In this document: in pieces, positions 46,401-62,090 of the stretch
Layout of the letters: each line of letters begins with the position of its first letter
How positions within the stretch are numbered: position 1 is the stretch's first letter
Assembly (NCBI GenBank): GCA_032622095.1
Contig: CP136069.1
Coordinates: 107,166,278 to 107,230,277, forward strand
Reading direction: 5' to 3'
From: Siphonodentalium dalli
Taxonomy: Eukaryota; Mollusca; Scaphopoda; Gadilida; Siphonodentaliidae
Length of the DNA: 64,000 bases
Program-made: the position numbers and the translations under genes
Notes under the pieces: generated by a model
The model's input: the letters and a program-made list of their open reading frames with translations, nothing else
What the model was told of the DNA's origin: nothing
The model's database searches: none

Positions 46401-48050
46401 CCCCACCACATACATCTATAGGTATCCCCACCACACACATCTATAGGTATCCGCACCACATACATATATAGGTATCCCCACCACATACATATATAGGTAT
46501 CCCCACCACATACATATATAGGTATCCCCACCAAATACATATATAGGTATCCCCACCACACACATATATATAGGTATCCCCGCCACACACATATATAGGT
46601 ATCCCCACCACATACATATATAGGTCTCCCCACCACATACATCTATAGGTATCCCCACCACACACATCTATAGGTATCCCCACCACACACATCTATAGGT
46701 ATCACCACCACACACATATATAGGTATCCCCGCCACACACATATATAGGTATCCCCGCCACACACATATATGGGTATCCCCACCACACACATCTATAGGT
46801 ATACCCCCACATACATATATAGGTATCACCACCACATACATATATAGGTATCCCCACCACACACATATATAAGTATCCCCACCATATACATATATAGGTA
46901 TCAGCACCACACACATATATAGGTCTCCCCACCACATACATATATAGTTATCCCCACCACACACATCTATAAGTATCCCCACCACATACATCTATAGTTA
47001 TCCCCACCACACACATCTATAGGTATCCCCACCACATACATCTATAGGTATCACCACCACACACACATATAGGTATCCCCCCACGTACATATAGGTATCC
47101 CACCACACACATATAGGTATCCCCACCACACACATCTATAGGTATCACCAACACATACATATATAGGTATCCCCAACACGTTCATATATAGGTATCCCAC
47201 CACACACATATAGGTATCCCCACTACATACATATATAGGTATCCCCACCACAAACATCTATAGGTATCCCCACCACATACATATATAGGTATCCCCACCA
47301 CATACATATATAGGTATCCCCACCACATACAAATATAGGTATCCAACCACATACATGTATAAGTATTCCCGCCACATACATGTATAAGTATTCCCGCCAC
47401 ACACATATATAGGTATCCCCGCCACATACATATATAGGTATCCCCGCCACATAGATATATAGGAATTCCCGCCATATACATATATAGGTATTCCCGCCAA
47501 ACACATATATAGGTCTCCCCACCACACACATCTATAGGTATCCCCACCACACACATATATAGGTATCCCCACCACACACATCTATAGGTATTACCACCAC
47601 ACACATATATAGGTATCCCCACCACATACAGATATAGGTATCCCCATAACATACATATATAGGTATCCCCACCACATACATATATAGGTAGCCCCACCAC
47701 ATACATATATAGGTATTAGCCGCCACACACATATATAGGTATCCCCACCACATACATATATAGGTATCCCCACCACACACATATATAGGTATCCCCACCA
47801 CACACATATATATGTATCCCCGCCACACACATATATAGGTATCCCCACCCACACATCTATAGGTATCCTCTCCACACACATATATAGGTATCCCCACCAC
47901 ATACATCTATAGGTATCCCCACCACACCCATATATAGGTATTCCTACCACATACATATATAGGTATCACCACCACACACACATATAGGTATCCCCCACAT
48001 ACATATATAGGTATCCCCACCACACACATATATAGGTATCAACGCCACAT
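43476..48050. repeat. Higher-order repeat B, copy 1 (4,575 bp)
   Basis: 4,575 bp equals 183 x 25. Variant order is repeated by copy 2 (44381-44944 with 48956-49519, 46136-46642 with 50711-51217). Confidence 0.88.
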
Positions 48051-51000
48051 ACATATATATGTATCCCCGCCACTCACATATATAGGTATCCCCACACATA
48101 CATATATAGGTATCCCCACCACACACATATATAGGTATCCCCACCACACACATCTATTGGTATCCCCACCACACACATATATAGTTATCCCCACCACATA
48201 CATATATATGTATCCCCACCACATACATATATAGATATCCCCACCACACACATATATAGGTATCCCCACCACGTACATATATAGGTATCCCCACCACATA
48301 TATATATAGGTATTCCCACCACATACATATATAGGTATCCCCACCACATACATCTATAGGTATCCCCACCACACACATCTATAGGTATCCGCACCACATA
48401 CATATATAGGTATCCCCACCACATACATATATAGGTATCCCCACCACATACATATATAGGTATCCACACCAAATACATATATAGGTATCCCCACCACACA
48501 CATATATATAGGTATCCCCGCCACACACATATATAGGTATCCCCACCACATACATATATAGGTCTCCCCACCACATACATCTATAGGTATCCCCACCACA
48601 CACGTCTATAGGTATCCCCACCACACACATCTATAGGTATCACCACCACACACATATATAGGTATCCCCGCCACACACATATATAGGTATCCCCGCCACA
48701 CACATATATGGGTATCCCCACCACACACATCTATAGGTATACCCCCCACATACATATATAGGTATCACCACCACATACATATATAGGTATCCCCACCACA
48801 CACATATATAAGTATCCCCACCATATACATATATAGGTATCAGCACCACACACATATATAGGTCTCCCCACCACATACATATATAGTTATCCCCACCACA
48901 CACATCTATAGGTATCCCCACCACATACATCTATAGTTATCCCCACCACACACATCTATAGGTATCCCCACCACATACATCTATAGGTATCACCACCACA
49001 CACACATATAGGTATCCCCCCACGTACATATATGTATCCCACCACACACATATAGGTATCCCCACCACACACATCTATAGGTATCACCAACACATACATA
49101 TATAGGTATCCCCAACACGTACATATATAGGTATCCCACCACACACATATAGGTATCCCCACTACATACATATATAGGTATCCCCACCACAAACATCTAT
49201 AGGTATCCCCACCACATACATATATAGGTATCTCCACCACATACATATATAGGTATCCCCACCACATACAAATATAGGTATCCAACCACATACATGTATA
49301 AGTATTCCCGCCACATACATGTATAAGTATTCCCGCCACACACATATATAGGTATATCGCCACATACATATATAGGTATCCCCGCCACATAGATATATAG
49401 GAATTCCCGCCATATACATATATAGGTATTCCCGCCAAACACATATATAGGTCTCCCCACCACACACATCTATAGGTATCCCCACCACACACATATATAG
49501 GTATCCCCACCACACACATCTATAGGTATTACCACCACACACATATATAGGTATCCCCACCACATACAGATATAGGTATCCCCATAACATACATATATAG
49601 GTATCCCCACCACATACATATATAGGTAGCCCCACCACACACATATATAGGTATCACCACCACATACATATATAGTTATCCCCGCCACATACATATATAG
49701 GTATCCCCGCCACACACATATATAGGTATCCCCACCACATACATATATAGGTATCCCCACCACACACATATATAGGTATCCCCACCACACACATATATAT
49801 GTATCCCCGCCACACACATATATAGGTATCCCCACCCACACATCTATAGGTATCCTCTCCACACACATATATAGGTATCCCCACCACATACATCTATAGG
49901 TATCCCCACCACACCCATATATAGGTATTCCTACCACATATATATATAGGTATCACCAACACACACACATATAGGTATCCCCCACATACATATATAGGTA
50001 TCCCCACCACACACATATATAGGTATCAACGCCACATACATATATAGGTATCCCCGCCACACACATATATAGGTCTCCCCACCACACACATCTATAGGTA
50101 TCCCCACCACATACATCTATAGGTATCCCCACCACATACATATATAGGTATCACCACCACACACATATATAGGTATCCCCACCACACCCATATATAGGTA
50201 TCCCCACCACACACATATATAGGTATCACCGCCACATACATATATAGGTATCCCCGCCACACACATATATAGGTCTCCCCACCAAACACATCTATAGGTA
50301 TCCCAACCACATACATCTATAGGTTTCCACACCACATACATATATAGGTATCCTCACCACAAACATATATAGGTATCCCCACCACATACATATATAGGTC
50401 TAACCACCACATACATATATAGGTATCCCCGCCACATACATATATAGGTATCCCCACCACATACATATATAGGTATCCCCGCCACACACATATATATGTC
50501 TCCCCACCACACACATATATAGGTATCCCCGCCACACACATATATAGGTATCCTCACCACACACATATATAGGTATCCCCGCCACATACATCTATAGGTA
50601 TCCCCACCACATACATATATAGGTATCCCCACCACATACATATATAGGTATCTCCGCCACATACATCTATAGGTATCCCCACCACACACATATATATGTA
50701 TCCCCGCCACTCACATATATAGGTATCCCCACACATACATATATAGGTATCCCCACCACACACATATATAGGTATCCCCACCACACACATCTATTGGTAT
50801 CCCCACCACACACATATATAGGTATCCCCACCACATACATATATAGGTATCCCCACCACATACATATATAGATATCCCCACCACACACATATATAGGTAT
50901 CCCCACCACGTACATATATAGGTATCCCCACCACATACATATATAGGTATTCCCACCACATACACATATAGGTATCCCCACCACATACATCTATAGGTAT

Positions 51001-52625
51001 CCCCACCACACACATCTATAGGTATCCGCACCACATACATATATAGGTATCCCCACCACATACATATATAGGTATCCCCACCACATACATATATAGGTAT
51101 CCCCACCAAATACATATATAGGTATCCCCACCACACACATATATATAGGTATCCCCGCCACACACATATATAGGTATCCCCACCACATACATATATAGGT
51201 CTCCCCACCACATACATCTATAGGTATCCCCACCACACACATCTATAGGTATCCCCACCACACACATCTATAGGTATCACCACCACACACATATATAGGT
51301 ATCCCCGCCACACACATATATAGGTATCCCCGCCACACACATATATGGGTATCCCCACCACACACATCTATAGGTATACCCCCACATACATATATAGGTA
51401 TCACCACCACATACATATATAGGTATCCCCACCACACACATATATAAGTATCCCCACCATATACATATATAGGTATCAGCACCACACACATATATAGGTC
51501 TCCCCACCACATACATATATAGTTATCCCCACCACACACATCTATAAGTATCCCCACCACATACATCTATAGTTATCCCCACCACACACATCTATAGGTA
51601 TCCCCACCACATACATCTATAGGTATCACCACCACACACACATATAGGTATCCCCCCACGTACATATAGGTATCCCACCACACACATATAGGTATCCCCA
51701 CCACACACATCTATAGGTATCACCAACACATACATATATAGGTATCCCCAACACGTTCATATATAGGTATCCCACCACACACATATAGGTATCCCCACTA
51801 CATACATATATAGGTATCCCCACCACAAACATCTATAGGTATCCCCACCACATACATATATAGGTATCCCCACCACATACATATATAGGTATCCCCACCA
51901 CATACAAATATAGGTATCCAACCACATACATGTATAAGTATTCCCGCCACATACATGTATAAGTATTCCCGCCACACACATATATAGGTATCCCCGCCAC
52001 ATACATATATAGGTATCCCCGCCACATAGATATATAGGAATTCCCGCCATATACATATATAGGTATTCCCGCCAAACACATATATAGGTCTCCCCACCAC
52101 ACACATCTATAGGTATCCCCACCACACACATATATAGGTATCCCGACCACACACATCTATAGGTATTACCACCACACACATATATAGGTATCCCCACCAC
52201 ATACAGATATAGGTATCCCCATAACATACATATATAGGTATCCCCACCACATACATATATAGGTAGCCCCACCACATACATATATAGGTATTAGCCGCCA
52301 CACACATATATAGGTATCCCCACCACATACATATATAGGTATCCCCACCACACACATATATAGGTATCCCCACCACACACATATATATGTATCCCCGCCA
52401 CACACATATATAGGTATCCCCACCCACACATCTATAGGTATCCTCTCCACACACATATATAGGTATCCCCACCACATACATCTATAGGTATCCCCACCAC
52501 ACCCATATATAGGTATTCCTACCACATACATATATAGGTATCACCACCACACACACATATAGGTATCCCCCACATACATATATAGGTATCCCCACCACAC
52601 ACATATATAGGTATCAACGCCACAT
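48051..52625. repeat. Higher-order repeat B, copy 2
   Basis: Tandem duplicate of 43476-48050. The join near 48050 replaces the sequence expected after AACGCCACATACATATAT. Confidence 0.88.
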
Positions 52626-53378
52626 ACATATATAGGTATCCCCGCCACACACATATATAGTTCTCCCCACCACACACATCTATAGGTATCCCCACCACAT
52701 ACATCTATAGGTATCCCCACCACATACATATATAGGTATCACCACCACACACATATATAGGTATCCCCACCACACCCATATATAGGTATCCCCACCACAC
52801 ACATATATAGGTATCACCGCCACATACATATATAGGTATCCCCGCCACACACATATATATGTCTCCCCACCAAACACATCTATAGGTATACCAACCACAT
52901 ACATCTATAGGTTTCCACACCACATACATATATAGGCATCCCCACCACAAACATATATAGGTATCCCCACCACATACATATATAGGTCTAACCACCACAT
53001 ACATATATAGGTATCCCCGCCACATACATATATAGGTATCCCCACCACATACATATATAGGTATCCCCGCCACACACATATATATGTCTCCCCACCACAC
53101 ACATATATAGGTATCCCCGCCACACACATATATAGGTATCCTCACCACACACATATATAGGTATCCCCGCCACATACATCTATAGATATCCCCACCACAT
53201 ACATATATAGGTATCCCCACCACATACATATATAGGTATCTCCGCCACATACATCTAAAGGTATCCCCACCACACACATATATGGGTATCCCCACCACAC
53301 ACATATATAGGAATCACCACCACATACATACATAGGTATCCCCACCACTTACATATATATGTATCCCCACCACATACA

Positions 53379-55044
53379 TCTATAGGTATCCCCACCACAC
53401 ACATCTATAGGTATCCCCACCACATACATCTATAGGTATCACCACCACACACACATATAGGTACCCCCCCACGTACATATAGGTATCCCACCACACACAT
53501 ATAGGTATCCCCACCACACACATCTATAGGTATCACCAACACATACATATATAGGTATCCCCAACACATACATATATAGGTATCCCCACCACATAAATAT
53601 ATAGGTATCCCCACCACAAACATCTATAGGTATCCCCACCACATACATATATAGGTATCCCCACAACATACATATATAGGTATCCCCACCACATACAAAT
53701 ATAGGTATCCCCACCACATACATGTATAAGTATTCCCGCCACACACATATATAGGTATCCCCGCCACATACATATATAGGTATCCCCGCCACATACATAT
53801 ATATGAATTCCCGCCATATACATATATAGGTATTCCCGCCAAACACATATATAGGTCTCCCCACCACACACATCTATAGGTATCCCCACCACACACATAT
53901 ATCGGTATCCCCACCACACACATCTATAGGTATTCCCACCACACACATATATAGGTATCCCCACCACATACAGATATAGGTATCCCCATAACATACATAT
54001 ATAGGTATCCCCACCACATACATATATAGGTAGCCCCACCACACACATATATAGGTATCACCACCACATACATATATAGGTATCCCCGCCACATACATAT
54101 ATAGGTATCCCCGCCACACACATATATAGGTATCCCCACCACATACATATATAGGTATCCCCACCACACACATATATAGGTATCCCCACCACACACATAT
54201 TTATGTATCCCCGCCACACACATATATAGGTTTCCCCACCCACACATCTATAGGTATCCTCTCCACACACATCTATAGGTATCCCCACCACATACATCTA
54301 TAGGTATCCCCACCACACCCATATATAGGTATTCCCACCACATACATATATAGGTATCACCACCACACACACATATAGGTATGCCCCACATACATATATA
54401 GGTATCCCCACCACACACATATATAGGTATCACCGCCACATACATATATAGGTATCCCCGCCACACACATATATAGGTCTCCCCACCACACACATCTATA
54501 GGTATCCCCACCACATACATCTATAGGTATCCCCACCCCATACATATATAGGTATCACCACCACACACATATATAGGTATCCCCACCACACACATATATA
54601 GGTATCCCCACCACACACATATATAGGTATCACCGCCACATACATATATAGGTATCCCCGCCACACACATATATAGGTCTCCCCACCACACACATCTATA
54701 GGTATCCCAACCACATACATCTATAGGTTTCCACACCACATACATATATAGGTATCCCCACCACACAAATATATAGGTATCCCCACCACACACATCTATA
54801 GGTATCCCCACCACACACATCTATAGGTATCCCCACCACATACATATATAGGTATCCCCACCACATACATATATAGATATCCCCACCACACACATATATA
54901 GGTATCCCCACCACATACATATATAGGTATCCCCACCACATACATATATAGGTATTCCCACCACATACATATATATGTATCCCCACCACATACATATATA
55001 GGTATTCCCACCACATACATATATAGGTATCCCCACCACATACA
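53379..55044. repeat. Higher-order repeat C, copy 1 (1,666 bp)
   Basis: Matches 55045-56490 at an offset of 1,666 bp (53439-53873 with 55105-55539; 53533-54048 with 55199-55714). Confidence 0.85.
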
Positions 55045-56490
55045 TCTATAGGTATCCCCACCACACACATCTATAGGTATCCCCACCACATACATCTATA
55101 GGTATCACCACCACACACACATATAGGTACCCCCCCACGTACATATAGGTATCCCACCACACACATATAGGTATCCCCACCACACACATCTATAGGTATC
55201 ACCAACACATACATATATAGGTATCCCCAACACATACATATATAGGTATCCCCACCACATAAATATATAGGTATCCCCACCACAAACATCTATAGGTATC
55301 CCCACCACATACATATATAGGTATCCCCACCACATACATATATAGGTATCCCCACCACATACAAATATAGGTATCCCCACCACATACATGTATAAGTATT
55401 CCCGCCACACACATATATAGGTATCCCCGCCACATACATATATAGGTATCCCCGCCACATACATATATAGGAATTCCCGCCATATACATATATAGGTATT
55501 CCCGCCAAACACATATATAGGTCTCCCCACCACACACATCTATAGGTATCCCCACCACACACATATATCGGTATCCCCACCACACACATCTATAGGTATT
55601 CCCACCACACACATATATAGGTATCCCCACCACATACAGATATAGGTATCCCCATAACATACATATATAGGTATCCCCACCACATACATATATAGGTAGC
55701 CCCACCACACACATATATAGGTATCACCACCACATACATATATAGGTATCCCCGCCACATACATATATAGGTATCCCCGCCACACACATATATAGGTATC
55801 CCCACCACATACATATATAGGTATCCCTACCACACACATATATAGGTATCCCCACCACACACATATTTATGTATCCCCGCCACACACATATATAGGTTTC
55901 CCCACCCACACATCTATAGGTATCCTCTCCACACACATCTATAGGTATCCCCACCACATACATCTATAGGTATCCCCACCACACCCATATATAGGTATCC
56001 CCACCACATACATATATAGGTATCACCACCACACACACATATAGGTATGCCCCACATACATATATAGGTATCCCCACCACACACATATATAGGTATCACC
56101 GCCACATACATATATAGGTATCCCCGCCACACACATATATAGGTCTCCCCACCACACACATCTATAGGTATCCCCACCACATACATCTATAGGTATCCCC
56201 ACCCCATACATATATAGGTATCACCACCACACACATATATAGGTATCCCCACCACACACATATATAGGTATCCCCACCACACACATATATAGGTATCACC
56301 GCCACATATATATATAGGTATCCCCGCCACACACATATATAGGTCTCCCCACCACACACATCTATAGGTATCCCAACCACACACATATATAGGTTTCCAC
56401 ACCACATACATATATAGGTATCCCCACCACACACATATATAGGTATCCCCACCACACACATCTATAGGTATCCCCACCACACACATCTAT
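55045..56490. repeat. Higher-order repeat C, copy 2 (partial)
   Basis: Tandem duplicate of repeat C; similarity is lost after about 56490. Confidence 0.82.
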
Positions 56491-59400
56491 AGGTATCCGC
56501 ACCACATACATATATAGGTATCCCCACCACATACATATATAGGTATCCCCACCACATACATATATAGGTATCCCCACCAAATACATATATAGGTAGCCCC
56601 ACCACACACATATATATAGGTATCCCCGCCACACACATATATAGGTATCCCCACCACATACATATATAGGTCTCCCCACAACATACATCTATATGTATCC
56701 CCACGACACACATCTATAGGTATCCCCACCACACACATATATAGGTATCACCACCACATACATATATGGGTATCCCCGCCACACACATATATAGGTATCC
56801 CCGCCACATACATATATGGGTATCCCCACCACACACATCTATAGGTATCCCCACCACATACATATATAGGTATCACCACCACATACATATATAGGTATCC
56901 CCACCACACACATATATAAGTATCCCAACCATATACATATATAGGTATCAGCACCACACACATATATAGGTCTCCCCACCACATACATATATAGGTATCC
57001 CCACCACACACATCTATAGGTATCCCCACCACATACATCTATAGTTATCCCCACCACACACATATATAGGTATCCCAACACATACATCTATAGGTTTCCA
57101 CACCACATACATATATAGGTATCCTCACCACAAACATATATAGGTATCCCCACCACATACATATATAGGTCTCCCCACCACATACATATATAGGTATCCC
57201 CGCCACATACATATATAGGTATCCCCACCGCATACATATATAGGTATCCCCGCCACACACATATATATGTCTCCCCACCACACACATATATAGGTATCCC
57301 CGCCACACAAATATATAGTTATCCTCACCACACACATATATAGGTATCCCCGCCACATACATCTATAGGTATCCCCACCACATATATATATAGGTATCCC
57401 CACCACATACATATATATGTATCACCACCACATACATATATAGGTATCCCCACCACATACATATATATGTATCCCCACCACACACATATATAGGTATCCC
57501 CACCACACACATCTATATGTATCCCACCACGCACATATATAGGTATCCCCACCACATACATATATAGGTATCCCCACCACATACATATATAGGTATCCCC
57601 ACCACACACATATATAGGTATCCCAGCCACATACATATATAGGTATCCCCACCACACACATATATAGGTATCCCCACCACACACATATATATGTATCCCC
57701 GCCACACACATATATAGGTATCCCCACACATACATATATAGGTATCCCCACCACACACATATATAGGTATCCCCACCACACACATCTATAGGTATCCCCA
57801 CCACACACATCTATAGGTATCCCCACCACATACATATATAGGTATCCCCACCACATACATATATAGATATCCCCACCACACACATATATAGGTATCCCCA
57901 CCACATACATATATAGGTATCCCCACCACATACATATATAGGTATTCCCACCACATACATATATATGTATCCCCACCACATACATCTATAGGTATCCCCA
58001 CCACACACATCTATAGGTATCCGCACCACATACATATATAGGTATCCCCACCACATACATATATAGGTATCCCCACCACATACATATATAGGTATCCCCA
58101 CCAAATACATATATAGGTATCCCCACCACACACATATATATAGGTATCCCCGCCACACACATATATAGGTATCCCCACCACATACATATATAGGTCACCC
58201 CACCACATACATATATAGGTATCCCCACCACACACATCTATAGGTATCCCCACCACATACATATATAGGTATCACCACCACATACATATATAGGTATCCC
58301 CACCACACACATATATAAGTATCCCAACCATATACATATATAGGTATCAGCACCACACACATATATAGGTCTACCCACCACATACATATATAGGTATCCC
58401 CACCACACACATCTATAGGTATTCCCACCACATACATCTATAGTTATCCCCACCACACACATCTATAGGTATCCCCACCACATACATCTATAGGTATCAC
58501 CACCACACACACATATAGGTATCCCCCCACGTACATATAGGTATCCCACCACACACATATAGGTATCCCCACCACACACATCTATAGGTATCACCAACAC
58601 ATACATATATAGGTATCCCCAACACATACATATATAGGTATCCCCACCACATAAATCTATAGGTATCCCCACTACATACATATATAGGTATCCCCACCAC
58701 AAACATCTATAGGTATCCCCACCACATACATATATAGGTATCCCCACCACATACATATATAGGTATCCCCACCACATACAAATATAGGTATCCCCACCAC
58801 ATACATGTATAAGTATTCCCGCCACACACATATATAGGTATCCCCGCCACATACATATATAGGTATCCCCGCCACATACATATATAGGAATTCCCGCCAT
58901 ATACATATATAGGTATTCCCGCCAAACACATATATAGGTCTCCCCACCACACACATCTATAGGTATCCCCACCACACACATATATAGGTATCCCCACCAC
59001 ACACATCTATAGGTATTCCCACCACATACATATATAGGTATCCCCACCACAAACATATATAGTTATCCTCACCACACACATATATAGGTATCATCACCAC
59101 ATACATATATAGGTCTCCCCACCACAAACATATATAGGTATCCCCGCCACATACATGTTGAGGTATCCCCGCCACACACATATATAGGTATCCCCACACA
59201 TACATATATAGGTACCCCACCACACACATATATAGGTATCCCCACCACACACATCTATAGGTATCCCCACCACACACATCTATAGGTATCCCCACCACAT
59301 ACATATATAGGTATCCCCACCACATACATATATAGATATCCCCACCACACACATATATATGTATCCCCACCACATACATATATAGGTATCCCCACCACAT

Positions 59401-59529
59401 ACATAAATAGGTATTCCCACCACATACATATATAGGTATCCCCACCACATACATCTATAGGTATCCCCACCACACACATCTATAGGTATCCGCACCACAT
59501 ACATATATATGTATCCCCACCACATACAT

Positions 59530-62090
59530 ATATAGGTATCCCCACCACACACATCTTTAGGTATCCCCACCACATACATATAAAGGTATCACCACCACAC
59601 ACACATATAGGTATCCCCCAATTACATATATAGGTATCCCCACCACACACATATATAGGTATCACCGCCACATACATATATAGGTATCCCCGCCACACAC
59701 ATATATAGGTCTCCACACCACACACATCTATAGGTATCCCCACCACATACATCTATAGGTATCACCACCACACACATATATAGGTATCCCCACCACACAC
59801 ATATATAGGTATCCCCACCACACACATATATAGGTATCACTGCCACATACATATATAGGTATCCCCGCCACACACATATATAGGTCTCCCCACCACACAC
59901 ATCTATAGGTATCCCAACCACATACATCTATAGGTTTCCACACCACATACATATATAGGTATCCTCACCACAAACATATATAGGTATCCCCACCACATAC
60001 ATATATAGGTCTCCCCACCACATACATATATAGGTATCCCCGCCACATACATATATAGGTATCCCCACCGTATACATATATATGTATCCCCGCCACACAC
60101 ATATATATGTCTCCCCACCACACACATATATAGGTATCCCCGCCACACTCATATATAGTTATCCTCACCACACACATATATAGGTATCCCCGCCACATAC
60201 ATCTATAGGTATCCCCACCACATACATATATAGGTATCCCCACCACATACATATATAGGTATCCCCACCACATACATCTAAAGGTATCTCCACCACACAC
60301 ATATATAGGTATCCCCACCACACACATATATAAATATCACCACCACATACATATATAGGTATCCCCACCACATACATATATATGTATCCCCACCACACAC
60401 ATATATAGGTATTCCCACCACACACATCTATAGGTATCCCCACCACATACATATATAGGTATCCCCACCACACACATCTATATGTATCCCACCACACACA
60501 TATATAGGTATCCCCACCACATACATATATAGGTATCCCCACCACATACATATATAGGTTTCCCCACCACACACATATATAGGTATCCCCGCCACATACA
60601 TATATAGGTATACCCACCACACACATATATAGGTATCCCCACCACACACATATATATGTATCCCTGACACACACATATATATGTATCCCTGACACACACA
60701 TATATAGGTATCCCCACACATACATACATAGGTATCCCCACCACACACATATATAGGTATCCCAACCACATACATATATAGATATCCCCACCACACACAT
60801 ATATAGGTATCCCCACCACATACATATATAGGTATCCCCACCACATACATATATATGTATTCCCACCACATACATATATAGGTATCCCCACCACATACAT
60901 CTATAGGTATCCCCACCACACACATATATAGGTATCCGCACCACATACATATATAGGTATCCCCACCACATACATATATAGGTATCCCCACCACATACAT
61001 ATATAGGTATCCCCACCAAATACATATATAGGTATCCCCACAATACACATATATATAGGTATCCCCGCCACACACATATATAGGTATCCCCACCACATAC
61101 ATATATAGGTCTCCCCACCACATACATCTATAGGTATCCCCACCACACACATCTATAGGTATCCCCACCACACACATCTATAGGTATCACCACCACATAC
61201 ATATATAGGTATCCCCGCCACACACATATATAGGTATCCCCGCCACATACATATATGGGTATCCCCACCACACACATCTATAGGTATCCCCACCACATAC
61301 ATATATAGGTATCACCACCACATACATATATAGGTATCCCCACCATACACATATATAAGTATCCCCACCATATACATATATAGGTATCAGCACCACACAC
61401 ATATATAGGTCTCCCCACCACATACATATATAGGTACACCAACACACACATCTATAGGTATCCCCACCACATACATCTATAGTTATCCCCACCACATACA
61501 TCTATAGGTATCACCACCACACACACATATAGGTATCCCCCCACGTACATATAGGTATCCCACCACACACATATAGGTATCCCCACCACACACATCTATA
61601 GGTATCACCAACACATACATATATAGGTATCCCCAACACGTACATATATAGGTATCCCACCACACACAAATAGGTATCCCCACTACATACATATATAGGT
61701 TTCCCCACCACACACATATATAGGTATCCCCGCCACATACATATATAGGTATACCCACCACACACATATATAGGTATCCCCATCACAAACATCTATAGGT
61801 ATCCCCACCACATACATATATAGGTATCCCCACCACATACATATATAGGTATCCCCACCACATACAAATATAGGTATCCCCACCACATACATGTATAAGT
61901 ATTCCCGCCACACACATATATAGGTATCCCCGCCACATACATATATAGGTATCCCCGCCACATACATATATAGGAATTCCCGCCATATTCATAAATAGGT
62001 ATTCCCGCCAAACACATATATAGGTCTCCCCACCACACACATCTATAGGTATCCCCACCACACACATATATAGGTATCCCCACCACACAA
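59530..62090. repeat. Higher-order repeat D, copy 2
   Basis: Counterpart of 39470-41980 (for example 59965-60327 with 39952-40314). Confidence 0.8.
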
